Below, in pieces: positions 5,257 to 8,009 of a stretch of 8,009 nt of DNA. Both the position numbers and the translations under genes were made by a program. A model generated the notes under the pieces. The model searched no databases. It was not told the origin of the DNA and worked only from the letters and a program-made list of their open reading frames with translations. The stretch's first letter is position 1. Every line of letters starts with the position of its first letter. The stretch is from Pseudomonadota bacterium (GTDB lineage: Bacteria; Myxococcota; Bradymonadia; UBA4248): NCBI GenBank assembly GCA_017613855.1, contig JAGACY010000101.1, positions 1 to 8,009 of the forward strand. The letters are read 5' to 3'.

Positions 5257-5376
5257 TTCATCGCATTCACAACCACACCCACCTTCACCGGCTCACACAT
5301 TTTCCCCAATTCTTCAATGATCATGCGGGATTTCCCTTATTTTGTGTGTAGTCAATGGGGGCAAAAAATGATACTT
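5257..5376. other. Intergenic sequence without a supported gene
   Basis: This is the gap between the small membrane protein and the ssb leader hairpin. The only open stretch is a minus-strand run of 23 codons from an ATG at 5324, with no Shine-Dalgarno and a stop shortly upstream. No convincing promoter for ssb was found, although TGATAC (5369-5374) is -10-like without a -35 at normal spacing. Confidence 0.5.
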
Positions 5377-5420
5377 AAAGACGTCTTTTCTACAAGAAAT
5401 TGAAGGACGTCTTTTTTTTT
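5377..5420 (+). terminator. Hairpin plus U-tract in the ssb leader (terminator or attenuator)
   Basis: AAAGACGTC (5377-5385) pairs with GACGTCTTT (5406-5414) around a 20-nt loop. The T-run 5412-5420 leaves six U residues after the stem. This resembles an intrinsic terminator, yet it ends directly before AAGGAG (5423-5428), the ssb ribosome-binding site. It may terminate upstream transcription, with ssb then needing a promoter inside or after it, or it may attenuate ssb. Each arm contains the palindrome GACGTC, so two DNA-binding sites 26 bp apart are an alternative. Confidence 0.6.
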
Positions 5421-5436
5421 AAAAGGAGTTTTTTTA

Positions 5437-5922
5437 ATGATCAATAAAGCAATTTTGGTGGGACGCCTTGGTGCCGAGCCCGAAATCAAAGCTGCCCAGA
5501 GTGGCAAAACGGTATGCCGTCTTCGTCTGGCAACCGATACGGGATTTGGACAAAATAAAAAAACAGATTGGCACAATGTCGTTTGCTTTGACAGACAAGC
5601 AGAATTTGCGCGCAACTACCTTCACAAAGGTTCTCTCATCTATGTCGAGGGTCGCATTTCGTATGGCCAGTACGAAAAAGATGGCGTGACATTTAAAACG
5701 ACCGATATCATTGCCAATACCGTGCAAAGCCTTGGCAGGAATGAAAATCAGGGCGCAGCTGCAGGCAATTTTGATCCCAACATGTACGACACACCCGCGT
5801 ACAACAGCGCACCTTCGTATGGCGGCGCACCTTCGTATTCAGCCCCAGCACCCGCTGCACCCGCTCCAGAACCTGATGCTTTTGGCGGCGAAGGCATTAC
5901 AAACGACGAAATTCCATTTTAA
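5437..5922 (+). CDS. ssb: Single-stranded DNA-binding protein
   Basis: SSB coats single-stranded DNA in replication, recombination and repair, usually as a tetramer. The 161-residue product has the OB-fold in residues 1-100 with standard landmarks: INKAILVGRLGAEPEIK at the start, TDWHNVVCF (43-51), YLHKGSLIYVEGRI (61-74) and TDIIANTVQSLG (89-100). A low-complexity linker rich in Gly, Ala, Pro, Ser and Tyr follows (about 104-150), and the chain ends in the acidic tip NDEIPF, which recruits partner proteins. AAGGAG precedes the ATG by 8 nt, with a run of seven T in the spacer. The leader hairpin and U-tract just upstream suggest RNA-level control. Length and layout are normal for the family. 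Confidence 0.97.
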   Translation: MINKAILVGRLGAEPEIKAAQSGKTVCRLRLATDTGFGQNKKTDWHNVVCFDRQAEFARNYLHKGSLIYVEGRISYGQYEKDGVTFKTTDIIANTVQSLGRNENQGAAAGNFDPNMYDTPAYNSAPSYGGAPSYSAPAPAAPAPEPDAFGGEGITNDEIPF

Positions 5923-5941
5923 TGCACAATTCGCAATGCGG
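5920..5941. repeat. Heptamer repeat sequence starting at the ssb stop
   Basis: The stop codon TAA is followed by TGCAC and then AATTCGC (5928-5934) and AATGCGG (5935-5941). This closely parallels the sequence after the HEAT-gene stop (TAATGCGT then AATTCGC). The dyad copy 3 follows 18 bp later. No right-hand array is present, so it looks like half of a composite module. Confidence 0.5.
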
Positions 5942-5959
5942 GATGTATGCGATTTTCTG

Positions 5960-5987
5960 GTAGAGACGTGTCGCGACACGTCTCAAC
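5960..5987. repeat. 28-bp dyad family copy 3
   Basis: It has the same arms and GTCGCGAC core as copy 1, with one mismatch in the right arm (ACGTCTCAAC in place of ACGTCTCTAC). The central 22 bp (5963-5984) are a perfect palindrome. It lies in the gap between ssb and the Cys-rich lipoprotein. No T-run follows. Confidence 0.85.
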
Positions 5988-6003
5988 TCAATCTCCTTGC
6001 AGA

Positions 6004-6031
6004 CTGACGATGTCTATGACGTGGAGATACT
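6004..6031 (+). promoter_or_regulatory. Weak candidate promoter for the Cys-rich lipoprotein
   Basis: CTGACG (6004-6009) and GATACT (6026-6031) are 16 bp apart, each matching four of six consensus bases. Transcription would start near 6038, just before the Shine-Dalgarno AAAGGA (6039-6044). Confidence 0.27.
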
Positions 6032-6054
6032 CATTTGTAAAGGACATGTATATA

Positions 6055-6534
6055 ATGTTTAAAACATTCATTAGTCCCAAGTGTCTTACACTTACCCTTT
6101 GTTTTGCACTTACAGCTGCTCTTGCAGGATGTAGCGACGACGACGATAATAGAGCCCCCCAGGAAACAAGTTCTTATAAGGATCTTAAAATTGGCGATAA
6201 ATGTGAAGTAACAAACTTCATCCCCTATTGCGTAGGGACAAAGTTGATTGAATGCTATTCCTTCGTCAGTAAACCAGAAGTTTCAGAACAAGACTGTGCT
6301 TTTTCAAACAGCAACGGTTCGTGTGGTGAAATTAATGGTGCTGCACGCTGCTATACGCCATGTTCCAAGGAAGGGGAAAAAATAATCAAATGTGGTAATA
6401 ACGTGTGGTATGATCGATATACATGCACACGAAGCGGTGATATCTTATACTACAATCAAGAACCGCAAGGTAACTGTGACTCAGGAATGATATGTAGTGA
6501 TGACCAGCAGAAATGCATTCCTGAACAATCTTAG
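6055..6534 (+). CDS. Cys-rich small lipoprotein of unknown function
   Basis: The start is placed at the ATG at 6055, after AAAGGA (6039-6044). The frame stays open back to 5947, but that part translates repeat sequence. The 159-residue product opens with a lipoprotein signal (lipobox LAGC, lipidated Cys26), then an acidic SDDDDN stretch. Ser at +2 suggests outer-membrane sorting under the E. coli rule. The mature part has 12 further cysteines spread over its length (first in GDKC, last in QKC), enough for six disulfides, which implies an exported, compact, disulfide-rich domain. No family is recognised. The gene is visibly more A/T-rich than its neighbours, with codons such as AAT, AAA and TGT favoured, which may reflect fast evolution or acquisition. 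Confidence 0.82.
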   Translation: MFKTFISPKCLTLTLCFALTAALAGCSDDDDNRAPQETSSYKDLKIGDKCEVTNFIPYCVGTKLIECYSFVSKPEVSEQDCAFSNSNGSCGEINGAARCYTPCSKEGEKIIKCGNNVWYDRYTCTRSGDILYYNQEPQGNCDSGMICSDDQQKCIPEQS

Positions 6535-6560
6535 TAAAACTAAAAAACTGATTTTTGTCT

Positions 6561-6576
6561 CAACTCATATGAGTTG
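6561..6576. promoter_or_regulatory. 16-bp perfect palindrome upstream of the amidohydrolase
   Basis: CAACTCAT and ATGAGTTG form a loop-free perfect dyad 46 bp before the ATG at 6623. It has the size and symmetry of a repressor-type operator. A terminator for the preceding lipoprotein is the alternative, but only GTGTTT follows and not a U-tract. Confidence 0.4.
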
Positions 6577-6622
6577 CGTGTTTCCATAGCATTCAGAAAT
6601 CATTAAACCAAAGGAGAATTTC

Positions 6623-7897
6623 ATGGCAGTTCTTAAAATCGGTCCGGACAAGAAAGGTAACATCGCAATCTGTGAAAATGGCAAAGTCATTTTCTATGGC
6701 AAAGAAGCCAACGCCCCCAAAGTCGATATCTGCGAAGTGCTCGAAGCCAAAGACGCAGAGATTCTCCCGGGTTGGGTATGTGCACATACGCACATGTACA
6801 GCGCACTTTGCCCCTATGGCATGCCAGCCCCTAAGAATGCGCCCGAGAATTTCACCCAAATTCTGGAACGCATCTGGTGGCGTCTCGATCGCGCCATTGA
6901 TAAAGACATCCTGCGTGCCTCGGCCCGCGTCTACACGGCAGAATGCCTCCTGCAGGGCACAACCTCGATCGTCGATCATCATGAATCACCTGATTTTATC
7001 GAAGGTTCACTCGATGTTTTAGCCGATGCCCTCGAAGAATTCGGCGCACGCGGCATTCTCTGCTACGGAGCCACGGACCGCAATTACGGCAAAAACGAAG
7101 GCAAACGCGGTATTGATGAATGCGTCCGCTTCGTCAAAGAGAACAAACGCCCCCTCGTCAAAGGCACGATGGGCCTGCATGCCCAGTTTACATGCTCGGA
7201 TGACACCGTGAAATACTGCGGCGACAAAGCCCGCGAACTCGGCGTCGGCATTCAGGTACACGTTGCCGAAGGTGCTGCCGATGTCGAAGATGCCATTCGT
7301 CGCGGTTTTGCCTCCCTCATCGACCGCCTCGAAAAACTCGGCTGCATCGTCCCCACTTCGATCTACATCCACTGCATCCACATGTCCTCGACCGAGACCA
7401 AACACGGTGCAGACATGGGTCTCTGGTTCGTCCAGAATCCGCGTTCGAACAACGGCAATCAGGTCGGCTGGCCATACAATCTCCGCTATGCACAGAAAGT
7501 TGCCCTCGGCGTCGATGGCTGGTCGGGCGACATGATTGTCGAACGCGATGCAGGCCGCAAACTCGCCATTGAAAACGGCGACGATCCCATCAATATTGAT
7601 CACCGCCTCTACAGCGGCTGGCGCATGATGGGCGATTTCTTCGATGCAGAATTCGGCCCACTCAATGATGCCTACAATTGCCGCCGTGCCACAAAATCCT
7701 CCGTTGCCGACCTTCGCATTGTCGATGACAAGGGCGTCCGCCACACCGTCGTCGATGGCAAAGTTGTCGTCCGCGATCGCAAACTCGTTCACGGGGATAT
7801 CGACCAAATCCGCAAAGAAGCCCAGGAACAGGCCAACCGCCTCTGGGAACGCATGCTCAAATATCCCGAAGCCTACGAATATCACTACGACGATTAA
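6623..7897 (+). CDS. ssnA: SsnA-like metal-dependent amidohydrolase
   Basis: The product belongs to the amidohydrolase superfamily, in the chlorohydrolase/aminohydrolase branch (TrzN/SAH-deaminase-like). It is 424 residues, with AGGAG (6612-6616) six bases before the ATG. Metal ligands expected for this branch are in place: His55 and His57 in AHTHM, His213 in QVHVAE and Asp298 in LGVDGW. Glu216 is the likely acid/base, with His250/His253 in YIHCIH near the substrate. The WWRLDRAI (85-92), DHHESP (118-123), LHAQFT (185-190) and QNPRSNN (271-277) segments resemble SsnA, described in E. coli as a putative aminohydrolase near selenium/purine genes. The substrate is unknown; a heterocyclic amine or purine-like compound is a family-based guess. 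The N-terminal beta segment is short. No xanthine-dehydrogenase or YgfK-type neighbour is present. Confidence 0.85.
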   Translation: MAVLKIGPDKKGNIAICENGKVIFYGKEANAPKVDICEVLEAKDAEILPGWVCAHTHMYSALCPYGMPAPKNAPENFTQILERIWWRLDRAIDKDILRASARVYTAECLLQGTTSIVDHHESPDFIEGSLDVLADALEEFGARGILCYGATDRNYGKNEGKRGIDECVRFVKENKRPLVKGTMGLHAQFTCSDDTVKYCGDKARELGVGIQVHVAEGAADVEDAIRRGFASLIDRLEKLGCIVPTSIYIHCIHMSSTETKHGADMGLWFVQNPRSNNGNQVGWPYNLRYAQKVALGVDGWSGDMIVERDAGRKLAIENGDDPINIDHRLYSGWRMMGDFFDAEFGPLNDAYNCRRATKSSVADLRIVDDKGVRHTVVDGKVVVRDRKLVHGDIDQIRKEAQEQANRLWERMLKYPEAYEYHYDD

Positions 7898-7904
7898 TCA
7901 TCTG

Positions 7905-7926
7905 ACAAGGGGGCATGCCCCCTTGT
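7905..7926 (+). terminator. Terminator-like palindrome after the amidohydrolase
   Basis: A 22-bp perfect palindrome has arms ACAAGGGGG and CCCCCTTGT around CATG. It begins 8 bp after the stop. The downstream sequence (TCTGATTTTG) has only a weak interrupted T-tract, but the position and stem strength support termination. Confidence 0.65.
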
Positions 7927-7928
7927 TC

Positions 7929-7958
7929 TGATTTTGTGATATTGTGCGCCTTTATAGA
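7929..7958 (+). promoter_or_regulatory. Weak candidate promoter for the 3'-truncated gene
   Basis: TATAGA (7953-7958) lies 18 bp after TGATTT (7929-7934). It fits the gap between the terminator and the ATG at 7972, although the resulting leader would be very short (about 8 nt). Confidence 0.25.
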
Positions 7959-7971
7959 AGAATCTGAGTCA

Positions 7972-8009
7972 ATGAAACACTTCCACCAAACGATATGTTC
8001 ACTCATACC
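7972..8009 (+). CDS. Start of a gene cut by the window end
   Basis: An ATG at 7972 opens a frame that stays open to the window edge, encoding MKHFHQTICSLI and a following Pro. The Lys/His start and hydrophobic drift would fit the beginning of a signal peptide, as in several neighbours, but twelve codons are too few to assign a family. The ribosome-binding site is poor. It follows the terminator and so appears to be a new transcription unit. Confidence 0.45.
   Translation, partial: MKHFHQTICSLI

Noticed and set aside
5253..5324. Minus-strand 23-codon open stretch before ssb
   Set aside because: It has no Shine-Dalgarno, an in-frame stop shortly upstream and no supporting homology. It may be a gene remnant but cannot be shown.
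5947..6054. N-terminal extension of the Cys-rich lipoprotein
   Set aside because: It translates dyad copy 3 and leader DNA. A lipoprotein signal with a Shine-Dalgarno begins at 6055.
6051..6056. Perfect TATAAT overlapping the lipoprotein start codon
   Set aside because: A promoter here would start transcription after the only sensible start codon.
7019..7885. Long minus-strand open frame (288 codons) opposite the amidohydrolase
   Set aside because: It is antisense to a clear enzyme gene, its translation is low-complexity (Ala/Asp/Phe/Val-rich), and it probably arises from the codon bias of the real gene.

Overview
This window looks like a chromosomal stretch from a Gram-negative bacterium. 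It has a BamD-type outer-membrane assembly lipoprotein, three further proteins with lipoprotein or Sec signal peptides, a periplasmic Zn amidase and an SSB with a typical acidic tip. BspA/DUF285 repeats, a Cys-rich small lipoprotein, a HEAT-repeat cytosolic protein and an SsnA-like amidohydrolase together suggest a deltaproteobacterial lineage in the broad sense (Myxococcota/Bradymonadota-like). That placement is an inference from gene content. No rRNA, tRNA or other marker that would settle taxonomy is visible.

Layout: 1-177 is a repeat module that runs into the stop codon of a minus-strand DUF285-repeat lipoprotein (178-1464). A 190-bp divergent gap follows, then the plus-strand genes: N-acetylmuramoyl-L-alanine amidase (1655-2512), a 103-residue conserved unknown (2692-3003), a HEAT-repeat protein (3107-3835), bamD (4032-4817), a tiny two-helix membrane protein (5065-5256), ssb (5437-5922), a Cys-rich lipoprotein (6055-6534), the SsnA-like amidohydrolase (6623-7897) with a terminator-like palindrome, and the first codons of another gene (7972-8009). 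Gaps between genes are about 90 to 250 bp, and most genes have their own Shine-Dalgarno sequence. They therefore look like mostly single-gene units rather than one operon. Cell-envelope functions (two surface lipoproteins, amidase, BamD) share the window with DNA maintenance (SSB), with no single pathway linking them.

The most unusual content is intergenic. Three repeat classes can be seen by eye: (1) a 28-bp dyad with fixed arms and exchangeable self-complementary 8-bp cores (82-109, 2620-2647, 5960-5987); (2) 7-bp repeats (AATTCCG, AATTCGC, ATTGCGC, AATGCGG) that start at or beside stop codons and bracket two modules of about 138 bp (45-182, 3834-3972); and (3) GC-rich hairpins with a bulged G next to a TAT/ATA step (2523-2596 and 4854-4919). 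In classes 1 and 3 the stem sequence varies while pairing is kept, which points to selection or propagation of structure. The ssb leader also contains a hairpin plus U-tract directly in front of the ribosome-binding site, resembling an attenuator. I see no defence island, CRISPR array, transposase gene or obvious new multi-protein system.
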